A stretch of 11,349 nucleotides of DNA, taken from assembly GCA_014360105.1 (NCBI GenBank), contig JACIYD010000022.1:1-11349 (forward strand), given 5' to 3'. The notes under the pieces are model-generated. The model was not told where the DNA came from. It did no database searches and saw only the letters and a program-made list of their open reading frames with translations. The position numbers and the translations under genes are program-made. Each line of letters begins with the position of its first letter. The stretch's first letter is position 1. The stretch is from Clostridia bacterium (GTDB lineage: Bacteria; Bacillota; DSM-521; Neomoorellales; SLTJ01). Of this stretch, positions 1 to 5,662 are shown piece after piece.

Positions 1-261
1 GCACCCGCTACCGCGAACTGCGCGCTTTGGGCCTACCAGAAGAAGTGGTTCACCACTTCGCCAACGCCCGTAAAGGGCCGTGGCGGATGTCCCATGGGCC
101 GATGAATAGAGCCCTGGGCAACACCTACTGGGAGGCCCAGGGCCTGATGAGTTTGACCGCACGTTACCATAACATTCGTCAAGCTTGGCGAACCGCCCGG
201 TGCGGACCCGCATGCCGGGTGGTGTGAGCGGACGGGGGCTAGCCGCCCCCTCCTACTCGAT
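1..261 (+). mobile_element. 3' end of a group II intron (probably class C)
   Basis: The 5' part of the intron lies outside the window. After the maturase frame there is a domain V hairpin: 192-200 pairs with 215-223 (9 bp including one G-U), and 201-204 pairs with 209-212 around a GACC loop, leaving the two-base bulge at 213-214 expected for domain V. Domain VI follows: 234-239 pairs with 245-250, 230-232 with 251-253 and 226-228 with 256-258. This leaves A255 bulged as the branch point, 7 nt from an intron end at T261 (sequence ...CTCGAT). The short domain V and the maturase stopping directly at domain V, with no room for an endonuclease domain, fit class C introns, which usually insert after terminator hairpins. 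The exact 3' splice site is inferred from the fold. Confidence 0.88.
3..227 (+). CDS. Group II intron reverse transcriptase/maturase, C-terminal end (5' truncated by window)
   Basis: This is the last 74 codons of an intron-encoded reverse transcriptase/maturase whose start lies upstream of the window. The frame is open from the window edge to TGA 225-227. Recognisable C-terminal (domain X and thumb) motifs are ANARKGPWRMS, the LGNTYWEAQGL stretch with the usual Tyr-Trp, and the terminal segment containing RQAWRTARCGPACRVV. In the family this region binds intron RNA and promotes splicing and retrohoming. The stop codon lies at the base of domain V, so coding sequence and ribozyme overlap, as is common for these introns. 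No HNH endonuclease domain can follow, which fits class C. The visible part shows no frameshift, but whether the whole protein is intact cannot be judged. Confidence 0.85.
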   Translation, partial: TRYRELRALGLPEEVVHHFANARKGPWRMSHGPMNRALGNTYWEAQGLMSLTARYHNIRQAWRTARCGPACRVV

Positions 262-263
262 TT

Positions 264-293
264 GCATAAAAGAAGATGGCCATGGCAATAATT
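264..293 (+). promoter_or_regulatory. Candidate forespore (sigma-F/sigma-G) promoter of sigG
   Basis: GCATA at 264-268 fits the forespore -35 pattern (GYATA or GHATR). The -10 at 284-293 reads GGCAATAATT, close to the sigma-F form GGnnAnAHTR at 15 nt spacing. Its last seven bases, AATAATT, match the sigma-G form CATWHTA at five of seven positions with 18 nt spacing. Initiation would fall near 300, directly before the Shine-Dalgarno AAAGGAGGT (301-309). This fits the known control of sigG by sigma-F and by itself. Consensus sequences are from memory and no start site has been mapped. Confidence 0.5.
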
Positions 294-316
294 TAGCACA
301 AAAGGAGGTTCAGCCG

Positions 317-1090
317 ATGGTGGTCAATAAAGTGGAAATTTGCGGGGTGAACACCGCCAAGCTTCCCGTGTTGACCAACGAGCAAATGCGCTCCCTCTTC
401 CGTGCCATGCGCCAGGGAGACGCGGGCGCGCGGGAGGAGCTCATCAAAGGGAACCTCCGTCTGGTGCTCAGTGTCATCCAGCGCTTTACCAACCGGGGAG
501 AGTGCGTAGACGACCTTTTTCAAGTGGGCTGTATCGGGCTGATGAAGGCCATTGACAATTTCGAACTGGAGCAGAACGTGCGCTTTTCCACCTATGCGGT
601 GCCGATGATTATCGGGGAGATCCGGCGTTACCTGCGGGACAACAATCCCATTCGCATCAGCCGCTCTCTTCGGGACATCGCGTATAAAGCGCTCCAGGTA
701 CGGGACGCCCTCGTGAGCAAATACGGGCGGGAGCCGACTATAGCCGAGATCGCCGAAGAACTAAAAACCAACCAGGAAGAGATTGTTTTTGCCCTCGACG
801 CCATCCAGGAGCCGGTGTCCCTCTTCGAACCGATCTACCACGACGGGGGCGATCCCATTCTGGTGATGGACCAGATCGGGGACGAAAAGAATGAGGACGG
901 CACCTGGCTCGAGGGGATCGCCGTCAGGGAGGCGTTGACCAAACTAAACGAGCGGGAAAGAACGATCCTTACCCTGCGTTTTTTCGACGGCAAGACGCAG
1001 ATGGAGGTGGCCGAGGAAATCGGTATTTCGCAGGCGCAGGTCTCGCGCCTGGAAAAGGCGGCCCTCAATCATATGCGCAAACATATTTAG
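317..1090 (+). CDS. sigG: RNA polymerase sporulation sigma factor SigG (sigma-G)
   Basis: Sigma-G directs late forespore transcription (small acid-soluble proteins, germination proteins, sigma-K activation signals). ATG 317 is chosen because it lies 7 nt after a perfect AAAGGAGGT and gives the conserved N-terminus with NKVEICGV. The frame stays open upstream to 185, but that part is intron sequence. The 257 residues are close to the roughly 260 of Bacillus SigG. Region 2 (about 43-113) contains GNLRLVLSVIQRF, DDLFQVGCIGLMKAIDNF and FSTYAVPMIIGEIRRYLRD. Region 3 includes DAIQEPVSLFEPIYHDGGDP (about 161-180). Region 4 has GKTQMEVAEEIGISQAQVSR as its helix-turn-helix (about 225-244). DNNPIRISRSLRDIAYKALQ is nearly identical to the Bacillus protein, separating SigG from SigF and SigE. 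spoIIR follows 39 nt downstream. Confidence 0.97.
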   Translation: MVVNKVEICGVNTAKLPVLTNEQMRSLFRAMRQGDAGAREELIKGNLRLVLSVIQRFTNRGECVDDLFQVGCIGLMKAIDNFELEQNVRFSTYAVPMIIGEIRRYLRDNNPIRISRSLRDIAYKALQVRDALVSKYGREPTIAEIAEELKTNQEEIVFALDAIQEPVSLFEPIYHDGGDPILVMDQIGDEKNEDGTWLEGIAVREALTKLNERERTILTLRFFDGKTQMEVAEEIGISQAQVSRLEKAALNHMRKHI

Positions 1091-1129
1091 GCGCGCCGCC
1101 GGGCACGCCCGAGACAGGAGGTGAAGAAG

Positions 1130-1786
1130 GTGAACAAGAGGAATAGGATAATGCGTCTTGCTCTTTTTTTCGCGGCCGCCCTGGTTGGGGGAGTGCTGCT
1201 CTATTTTAGCTTTAGCCATCCCTATCAGGAGGCCTATACGCCGGACAACTTGATTCGGCTTCACGTGGTGGCCCACAGCGACCGGCCGGCGGACCAGGCC
1301 GTCAAACACGAAGTACGCGACGTCCTCCTGGAAGAGCTGGGGCCGGAATTCGGCAAGGCGAAAAACGCGGCCCAGGCAGAGGCAATAGTGCGAGAGCGCC
1401 GTGAGGACCTGGAGGCCCGCGCCAACTCGCGCCTGGCCCTGGCCGGCGTGCCCTACCGGGCCAGAATAGAGATCGGCGACTTTGTTTTCCCCACGCGCAG
1501 TTATTATGACCTCGTCTTGCCGGCAGGCCGGTATCGGGCGGTCAAGGTTGTGCTCGGCGAGGGCGCCGGCGAGAACTGGTGGTGCGTGCTTTTTCCTCCG
1601 CTTTGTTTCGTGGATCTTGCCAGCAGCGGCGGGCCAGCGCTTGCCCAGGAGGCCATGGCGGCCCTGGCGGACAATAAGCCGCAAACGACGCCGCCGCTTG
1701 CCACTCGTCTACGCCTGCTGGAAATCATCCGGCATTCTCAACGCGAACTTGCCCGCCTTCGGCCCGCTTTTCCCAACGGAACTTAA
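1130..1786 (+). CDS. spoIIR: Stage II sporulation protein R (SpoIIR)
   Basis: SpoIIR is made in the forespore and acts in the intermembrane space, where it triggers SpoIIGA to process pro-sigma-E in the mother cell. I chose GTG 1130 because the AGGAGGTG Shine-Dalgarno (1116-1123) lies 6 nt before it; an in-frame GTG at 1121 is inside that site. The product has 218 residues: a short basic N-terminus (MNKRNRIMR), one hydrophobic segment at about 8-28 (signal or anchor), then the family's extracytoplasmic domain. Diagnostic motifs are LIRLHVVAHSD near residue 42, FPTRSYYDLVLPAGRY in the middle, and GENWWCVLFPPLCFVD. It is 39 nt from sigG with no visible promoter or terminator between, so the two are probably co-transcribed in the forespore. 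Confidence 0.95.
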   Translation: MNKRNRIMRLALFFAAALVGGVLLYFSFSHPYQEAYTPDNLIRLHVVAHSDRPADQAVKHEVRDVLLEELGPEFGKAKNAAQAEAIVRERREDLEARANSRLALAGVPYRARIEIGDFVFPTRSYYDLVLPAGRYRAVKVVLGEGAGENWWCVLFPPLCFVDLASSGGPALAQEAMAALADNKPQTTPPLATRLRLLEIIRHSQRELARLRPAFPNGT

Positions 1787-1790
1787 GGCC

Positions 1791-1849
1791 TGGACACATC
1801 TTCCGCCCCCTTTCATATACTGGTAGTGGATTGCCCGTAAAGGGCGGGC
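1791..1849 (+). promoter_or_regulatory. Candidate promoter and leader hairpin of the ylmC-type gene
   Basis: TGGACA (1791-1796) and TATACT (1816-1821) resemble a sigma-A promoter, one mismatch each, but the 19-nt spacing is long. The same -10 can also be read as CATATACT (1814-1821), close to the sigma-E element CATACAnT, though no good sigma-E -35 is visible. Just after the likely start a small hairpin (1833-1837 with 1845-1849) sits immediately before the Shine-Dalgarno. The choice of sigma factor is open. Confidence 0.35.
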
Positions 1850-1865
1850 GAAAGGGGTGGAAGCA

Positions 1866-2129
1866 ATGGTCCGGGTGTCCGAACTGCGATTGCGGGACGT
1901 GGTTAACGTCCGAGACGGCCGCCGCCTGGGGCTGATCAAGGATGTGGAAATCGACGTCGAGAACGGGCGGATCAAGGCGATTATTCTGCCGGGTGCGGCG
2001 CGGCTCATGGGACTGCTGGGCCGGGGCGAGGACGTGATCGTTCCGTGGGAACAGATCAGGAAGCTGGGCGTCGATGTCATCCTGGTGGAACTGGAAAGCT
2101 TCATCGAACCCGTCCACGTGCGGCGTTAA
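1866..2129 (+). CDS. ylmC: YlmC/YmxH-family sporulation protein (PRC-barrel)
   Basis: A small cytoplasmic PRC-barrel protein of 87 residues, close to the roughly 80-85 usual for YlmC/YmxH. ATG 1866 follows the purine-rich AAAGGGGTGG (1851-1860) at ordinary spacing; an in-frame GTG at 1857 lies inside that stretch and is less likely. The N-terminal part RVSELRLRDVVNVRDGRRLG is the PRC-barrel core, followed by DVEIDVENGRIKAIILPG and then RGEDVIVPWEQIRKLGVDVI, all typical of the family. Members are found in spore formers and are annotated as sporulation proteins, but no biochemical activity is known to me. It lies 79 nt after spoIIR and may have its own promoter. Bacillus has two paralogues (ylmC and ymxH), so the symbol is by family and position. 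Confidence 0.88.
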   Translation: MVRVSELRLRDVVNVRDGRRLGLIKDVEIDVENGRIKAIILPGAARLMGLLGRGEDVIVPWEQIRKLGVDVILVELESFIEPVHVRR

Positions 2130-2175
2130 GGCCATTTCTGCCGGCCGAAGATGCTAATCCTCCCGTCTTCTAGCA

Positions 2176-2207
2176 GGAAAGCGTTTTCCCTTAGCGAATA
2201 GTTATTC
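2176..2207 (+). promoter_or_regulatory. Two short inverted repeats directly upstream of the HlyD-like gene
   Basis: GGAAA (2176-2180) and TTTCC (2185-2189) form one inverted repeat with a 4-nt spacer. GAATA (2196-2200) and TATTC (2203-2207) form a second with a 2-nt spacer, ending one base before ATG 2209. No Shine-Dalgarno is visible in this stretch. Either repeat could be an operator half-site pair or chance; the sequence alone does not decide. Confidence 0.25.
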
Positions 2208-2208
2208 C

Positions 2209-2895
2209 ATGAAACGGAAGTGGCGGGGCCGCGGTCCGGTCCTCCTAGCGCTTTTTTGCCTCGCCCTTTTGTTATTTTGGCAGCCTGGTGACCCAGGGCG
2301 CCGGCCGGTAAGCGGCGAAGCCGCGCCAGTCAGGTGCGAATTGCTTGCCATACGGCGGGAAGTGCCTCTCTTTAGCCCGGCCGCGGGACGGCTGGAGTTG
2401 CTCGTCCGGGAGGGCGAGCGCGTGGCGGCCGGCCAACCCGTGGTCCGTATCTGGCCCATCCTGGGAGCAGCGGGCGCACCGGAGACGCTGACGGCGCCGT
2501 CGCCTGGGGTCGTTTGCTTAACGGTAGACGGGCTCGAGAGCGTACTTACGCCGGAGACGTGGGCGGCCTTGCGGCCGGAGGGATTGGCTGCGTTGTCGCC
2601 GGTTCCGGGCAAGCGCGCGGAGGAAGGAAAAAGAGTCGACCAGGGCGAACCACTTCTCAAGCTCGTAGACAATCTAGGCCCGCTGCTGCTCATTGGTTCA
2701 TGGCCGGCGGCGGCCACTTGGCAGCCGGCGGTAGGCACCCGGGTCGAGGTGCGGTCCCTCGCGAGCCGGCAGGGGTGGCTCGCGGCACGTGTGGTAGCGT
2801 CCGAGGGACGTTATCTCGGCCTGGAGGTGCGGCGGTGGACCCCCGACTGGCTGGCCGTGCGGCGGCTCGCGGTCGAGGTGCGGGGTAAATGGTGA
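2209..2895 (+). CDS. Membrane-anchored HlyD/biotinyl-lipoyl-like protein
   Basis: A 228-residue protein with a basic N-terminus (MKRKWRGRG), one hydrophobic segment at about residues 10-25 and an outside domain. Residues about 45-75 resemble a biotinyl/lipoyl-like half-motif of HlyD-type adaptors (SPAAGRLELLVREGERVAAG then QPVVRI), with a second possible half around TAPSPGVVCLTVDG. The C-terminal part looks like the beta-barrel region of such adaptors (VGTRVEVRSLASRQG). HlyD-family proteins normally bridge an inner-membrane pump to an outer channel, but no ABC or RND partner is next to it and the expected host has no outer membrane, so its role is unknown. ATG 2209 has no recognisable Shine-Dalgarno; no better in-frame start is present upstream. 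Its place between the sporulation and division genes suggests an envelope role, which is inference. Confidence 0.65.
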   Translation: MKRKWRGRGPVLLALFCLALLLFWQPGDPGRRPVSGEAAPVRCELLAIRREVPLFSPAAGRLELLVREGERVAAGQPVVRIWPILGAAGAPETLTAPSPGVVCLTVDGLESVLTPETWAALRPEGLAALSPVPGKRAEEGKRVDQGEPLLKLVDNLGPLLLIGSWPAAATWQPAVGTRVEVRSLASRQGWLAARVVASEGRYLGLEVRRWTPDWLAVRRLAVEVRGKW

Positions 2896-3190
2896 TGCGT
2901 CCTGACCAAGCCCCGCCTTGGTCGGGCGGTTGGCGGCTTTGGCCGCAGGATTTGTGCGATAACGGCAGGGCCGGCCTTGCAGGAGGGCAAGGAATAAGGC
3001 CACCGGAAGCTCAGGACCGCCGCCGCACCCGCGGCGCGATGGGGCGCGCGGCCGGGCCGCGGCCCGATCAGAGCCCGGGCGCCGGTAGCACAACCGGGAG
3101 GGGAAGGGCCCCCAGACCCTGGGTCACCTGCAGGGCTCACGCCAACGAGGGGGCCACGACCGCAAGAACCAATGTGAGGATAGACCGACG
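2896..3190 (+). other. GC-rich, hairpin-rich intergenic stretch without a recognised gene
   Basis: I find no credible coding sequence here. Hairpins are dense: GACCAAG/CTTGGTC (2904-2910 with 2917-2923), CCTTGC/GCAAGG (2975-2980 with 2987-2992) presenting AGGAGG in its loop, an alternative longer pairing GGCCTT/AAGGCC (2973-2978 with 2996-3001), CGCCGC/GCGGCG around ACCC (3021-3036), CGGGC/GCCCG (3053-3066) and CCCAG/CTGGG (3111-3123). None is followed by a T-run, so these are not ordinary terminators. The last 20 nt supply the ylmE ribosome binding site (TGAGGA near 3175). I do not recognise a known riboswitch, RNase P RNA, tmRNA or SRP RNA. In Bacillus, ylmD lies immediately before ylmE; nothing of it is visible here. 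Confidence 0.5.
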
Positions 3191-3883
3191 ATGCGCGAGA
3201 TTGCGGCACGTGTGCGCGCCGTCCGGGAACGGCTGGCGAGGGCGGCGCTCCGAGCGGGGCGCCGGCCGGAGGAAGTCAAGTTGATCGCCGTCACCAAGAA
3301 TGTCCCGGTGGAGGCGATACGGGAAGCAGTTGATGCCGGTATCGCCGCCGTGGGAGAAAACCGGGTCCAGGAAGCGCAACCGAAAGTGGCCGCCCTGGGC
3401 CGGGACGTGGAGTGGCATTTCATCGGCCATCTGCAAACGAACAAAGTCAAATACCTGGCCGCCTGGGCCTCGTATATTCATTCGCTGGATCGGCTGCGGT
3501 TGGCACAGGAATTGGAAAAGCAGGGAGCGCGCGCCGGGCGGAAATGGCGCGTGCTGGTGCAGGTCAACCTCACCGGCGAGGAGAGCAAATACGGCCTGGC
3601 CCCGGAGCAGCTTCGTCCCTTCCTCGAAAAGATCGGCGATTCTGCCTGGTTGGAGGTGGTGGGGCTGATGACCATCGCGCCTTTTACCGCCGACCCCGAA
3701 GAGACCCGGCCGGTGTTCAGGCAGTTGCGGGAGTTGGCCGAGGCCCTGCGGCGCGAGGGTTGGCCGCAGACGATGCTGGAGCACCTGTCGATGGGAATGA
3801 GCAACGATTTCGAGGTGGCGGTAGAAGAGGGCGCGACGATGATCCGGGTCGGTACGGCCATTTTTGGCCCACGGGGGCGGTAA
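3191..3883 (+). CDS. ylmE: YggS/YlmE-family pyridoxal phosphate homeostasis protein
   Basis: A cytoplasmic PLP-binding protein of 230 residues (usual length about 225-235) shaped like the alanine racemase TIM barrel but without known enzyme activity; members buffer PLP levels and affect amino acid pools. The PLP lysine is K36 in [10 protein letters not shown]. Other family motifs are [68 protein letters not shown] and the phosphate-binding end [13 protein letters not shown] 3191 follows a modest TGAGGA about 10 nt upstream and gives the expected N-terminus. In Bacillus the same gene precedes sepF in the ylm cluster, as here (89-nt gap). The symbol is assigned by position; yggS would be equally correct. 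Confidence 0.95.
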   Translation: MREIAARVRAVRERLARAALRAGRRPEEVKLIAVTKNVPVEAIREAVDAGIAAVGENRVQEAQPKVAALGRDVEWHFIGHLQTNKVKYLAAWASYIHSLDRLRLAQELEKQGARAGRKWRVLVQVNLTGEESKYGLAPEQLRPFLEKIGDSAWLEVVGLMTIAPFTADPEETRPVFRQLRELAEALRREGWPQTMLEHLSMGMSNDFEVAVEEGATMIRVGTAIFGPRGR

Positions 3884-3910
3884 CCGTCCTTCCGCCGTAG
3901 GGCCACCAGC

Positions 3911-3972
3911 ATAAGGAGGGATAGCCTGGCCCGGGGCAGCCGCAACGGGGTGCCTCCGGACCAGGGACAAGA
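3911..3972 (+). promoter_or_regulatory. Distal Shine-Dalgarno plus hairpin in front of sepF
   Basis: A strong AAGGAGGG lies at 3913-3920, 52 nt before the sepF GTG at 3973, with no ATG, GTG or TTG at a usable distance. Between them a hairpin can form: 3925-3929 with 3961-3965, then 3931-3934 with 3956-3959 and 3935-3938 with 3951-3954 (13 bp with one mismatch and one bulged T). Folding would leave only about 11 unpaired nt between the strong site and GTG. It would also hide part of the weak AGGGA (3963-3967) that otherwise serves as the proximal site. Confidence 0.5.
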
Positions 3973-4362
3973 GTGGCACGCTTGTTGGAAAGAATCCTGG
4001 GCTTCCTTGGTTTAGAGGAGACCGCCTCCGACGCACCACCGGACGTTTTAGCGTCGCCGGCGCGGCCGGTAAAAAACAACGTGGTCAGCCTTCCTTCCCC
4101 GCGTCCGGCGAGACTGGTCATTGCCCGACCGTATAGCTTCGACCAGGCGGAAGAAGTGGGCGAGTACCTGAGGACGAGACAACCGGTGCTCCTCAACCTT
4201 GACCGGAGTGAGGCCGCGGTGGCCCGGCGACTGTTGGATTTCTTAAGCGGGGTCGTCTACGCCCTGGGCGGCAGCGTGGAGAAGGTGAGTGAGGGCATCT
4301 TCGTCCTGGCACCGCCGAACGTGGAGATCGATCGGCGGGACGGCGGCACCGAGGTGCCGTAA
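3973..4362 (+). CDS. sepF: Cell division protein SepF
   Basis: SepF anchors FtsZ to the membrane and polymerises into arcs or rings at the septum. The 129-residue protein begins with the amphipathic membrane-binding helix ([16 protein letters not shown]), followed by a variable linker rich in Pro, Ala and Ser to about residue 45. The globular domain then has [60 protein letters not shown] and [10 protein letters not shown], matching the SepF core. The start is GTG 3973: it gives the canonical helix, and the frame is closed upstream by TAG 3922-3924 with no other start in between. Length is slightly shorter than Bacillus SepF (about 150), the difference lying in the linker. proC follows 25 nt downstream. 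Confidence 0.95.
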   Translation: MARLLERILGFLGLEETASDAPPDVLASPARPVKNNVVSLPSPRPARLVIARPYSFDQAEEVGEYLRTRQPVLLNLDRSEAAVARRLLDFLSGVVYALGGSVEKVSEGIFVLAPPNVEIDRRDGGTEVP

Positions 4363-4387
4363 CCACGCAAGTTGAGGAGACGCGCGT

Positions 4388-5203
4388 ATGACGGGGAGGA
4401 TTGCCTTTCTCGGTGCCGGAGCAATGGGCGAGGCCCTGCTGCGCGGGCTGTTGCAGGCCCGGGTGGTGGAGCCGGCCCAGGTACTGGCGGCAGACGTCGA
4501 TGGCGCGCGACGCACTTACCTCGCGGAGCGCTACGGCGTGCAGGTCACGGAGGATAACAAAGAAGCGGTCGCCAATTGCCTCACGGTGATCCTGGCGGTA
4601 AAGCCCCAGGTAGCGGCCACCGTGCTCCGCGAGGTAGGGGGGCAGTTTCGCCCCGGCCAGCGCTTGCTTTCTGTAGTCGCCGGCTGGCCGCTGGGCCGGC
4701 TGCGGCGTTTTCTCCCGTCCGGGGTGGCCACCGTACGGGCCATGCCCAACACACCTTGCCTGGTCGGCCGCGGCATTACCGGCTTAAGCTACGGGGAGGA
4801 AGTAACGCCGGCCGACCGGGAAACGGCCAAGACCGTTTTTGCCGCCGTAGGCGAGGTGGTGGAGCTGCCGGAGCCCCTGCTTGACGCCGTCACCGCCCTT
4901 AGCGGTTCCGGTCCGGCCTACGTCTTCCTCGTCATCGAGGCTTTGACCGACGCCGGGGTGAGGATGGGATTACCCCGGTCAACTGCTCTCAAGCTGGTCG
5001 TCCATACCATGGCCGGTTCGGTAGCGCTGCTGCAGGAAACCGGCACGCATCCGGCAGCCCTGAGGGAGATGGTTACCTCACCCGCGGGTACCACCGCCGA
5101 AGCCCTGGCGGTGATGGAAGAGGCGGGGCTGCGCGGCATTTTCGGCCGGGCGGTAATGGCGGCCCGGCGCCGCGCCCAAGAACTTGCGCGGGAAGAGAGT
5201 TGA
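4388..5203 (+). CDS. proC: Pyrroline-5-carboxylate reductase
   Basis: Catalyses the last step of proline synthesis, NAD(P)H-dependent reduction of 1-pyrroline-5-carboxylate to L-proline, in the cytoplasm. At 271 residues it is the usual length. The Rossmann motif GAGAMG is at residues 9-14, AVKPQ at 70-74, RAMPNTP at 117-123, the dimer/substrate-binding ALSGSGPAYVF at 170-180 and VTSPAGTT at 229-236 (most homologues have GGTT; here the first Gly is Ala). ATG 4388 follows GAGGAGA (4374-4380). proC sits between sepF and yggT in this cluster in many Clostridia, and the short gaps on both sides (25 and 6 nt) indicate one transcript. No other proline gene is visible. Confidence 0.97.
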   Translation: MTGRIAFLGAGAMGEALLRGLLQARVVEPAQVLAADVDGARRTYLAERYGVQVTEDNKEAVANCLTVILAVKPQVAATVLREVGGQFRPGQRLLSVVAGWPLGRLRRFLPSGVATVRAMPNTPCLVGRGITGLSYGEEVTPADRETAKTVFAAVGEVVELPEPLLDAVTALSGSGPAYVFLVIEALTDAGVRMGLPRSTALKLVVHTMAGSVALLQETGTHPAALREMVTSPAGTTAEALAVMEEAGLRGIFGRAVMAARRRAQELAREES

Positions 5204-5209
5204 GACACC

Positions 5210-5470
5210 GTGCTGTTTGACGTAGTACGGGTGGCCTTTTGGATCCTGGAAGTTTTGATTATCGCCCGCGTCTTCCTCTCCTGGTTCCGTCCGTGGCAAG
5301 CCAACCCGCTCTTTCAATTCGTTTACGACCTGACGGAGCCCATCCTCGGCCCCGTACGCCGGCTCATGCCTCCGGTGGGCGGGCTCGATTTCTCGCCGCT
5401 GGTGGCGCTCCTTTTGCTCTACCTGGTAGAGTCCTTGGTCCTGCAAGCTTTGCGGGGCCTGGCGATTTAG
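5210..5470 (+). CDS. ylmG: YggT/YlmG-family membrane protein
   Basis: A small integral membrane protein of 86 residues with two hydrophobic segments (about 3-24 and 62-82) separated by the family loop containing FLSWFRPWQANPLFQFVYDL and EPILGPVRRLMPPVGGLDFSPL. In the YggT/YlmG family such proteins have been linked to septum or envelope organisation and, in plants and cyanobacteria, to nucleoid partitioning; the molecular function is not settled. GTG 5210 is the only start giving the complete first helix, 6 nt after the proC stop, with GGAAGAGAG (5191-5199) as the likely ribosome binding site. In Bacillus ylmH would follow; here a gene-less 192-nt stretch does. Confidence 0.92.
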   Translation: MLFDVVRVAFWILEVLIIARVFLSWFRPWQANPLFQFVYDLTEPILGPVRRLMPPVGGLDFSPLVALLLLYLVESLVLQALRGLAI

Positions 5471-5483
5471 AGGAGAGGTACAG

Positions 5484-5609
5484 TTGGCAAAGAAGTACCC
5501 CATGGGGCGCGGCCCCACAACAAAGGCAGGAAATTGCAGGGGGGCATGCCTGGGATTTGCTCCAAGCGACTTTTGGTCCACCCGCTTGCAGTCGCGGGAG
5601 CAAACCTAG
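5484..5609 (+). CDS. Possible 41-residue small ORF (uncertain)
   Basis: AGGAGAGGT (5471-5479) starts one base after the yggT stop and is followed after 4 nt by TTG 5484, opening a 41-codon frame (MAKKYPMGRG... to ...LQSREQT) that ends at TAG 5607. I do not recognise the peptide. It has two Cys (C18 and C22), is basic at the N-terminus and has no membrane segment. The last third overlaps the strong hairpin at 5548-5611, and the stop codon lies in the 3' arm, so RNA structure could explain the sequence better than coding. In favour is the good ribosome binding site, which otherwise has no start codon to serve. Confidence 0.25.
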   Translation: MAKKYPMGRGPTTKAGNCRGACLGFAPSDFWSTRLQSREQT

Positions 5610-5611
5610 GC
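5548..5611 (+). repeat. Strong imperfect hairpin (structured RNA or palindromic element) upstream of divIVA
   Basis: 5548-5554 pairs with 5605-5611 (7 bp, one G-U). After a bulged A (5555), TTTGCTCC (5556-5563) pairs with GGAGCAAA (5597-5604). After a small internal loop, GCGACT (5566-5571) pairs with AGTCGC (5590-5595), for 21 bp in all around an 18-nt loop. An alternative inner pairing AAGCG (5564-5568) with CGCTT (5583-5587) excludes the GCGACT pairing. There is no T-run after the stem, so it is not a standard terminator. It might be a regulatory leader of divIVA, a processing site between yggT and divIVA, or a dispersed palindromic repeat; within this window it occurs once. A smaller hairpin, TGGGGC/GCCCCA (5503-5517), lies upstream. 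Confidence 0.55.
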
Positions 5612-5662
5612 CGAAGGGAAACGGAATCCGGGAGAAGACGGCGGGGAGGAGCAGGCGGGCCG

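Noticed and set aside
185..316. Upstream extension of SigG to 185
   Set aside because: The added 44 codons are intron domain V/VI and promoter sequence; ATG 317 has a perfect Shine-Dalgarno and the conserved N-terminus.
944..1684. Minus-strand ORF antisense to sigG and spoIIR
   Set aside because: It overlaps two well-recognised genes and has no domain pattern.
2904..2923. Hairpin GACCAAG/CTTGGTC after the HlyD-like gene as a terminator
   Set aside because: The stem is good but is followed by GGGCGGTTGG rather than a T-run.
2941..3110. RNase P RNA, SRP RNA or a known riboswitch in the GC-rich gap
   Set aside because: The conserved cores I know for these (for example the RNase P GAGGAAAGTCC segment) are not present.
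2889..3284. Plus-strand ORF (131 codons) across the gap before ylmE
   Set aside because: It runs 94 nt into ylmE in another frame, is dominated by Arg, Gly, Ala and Pro from GC-rich sequence, and resembles no family, including YlmD.
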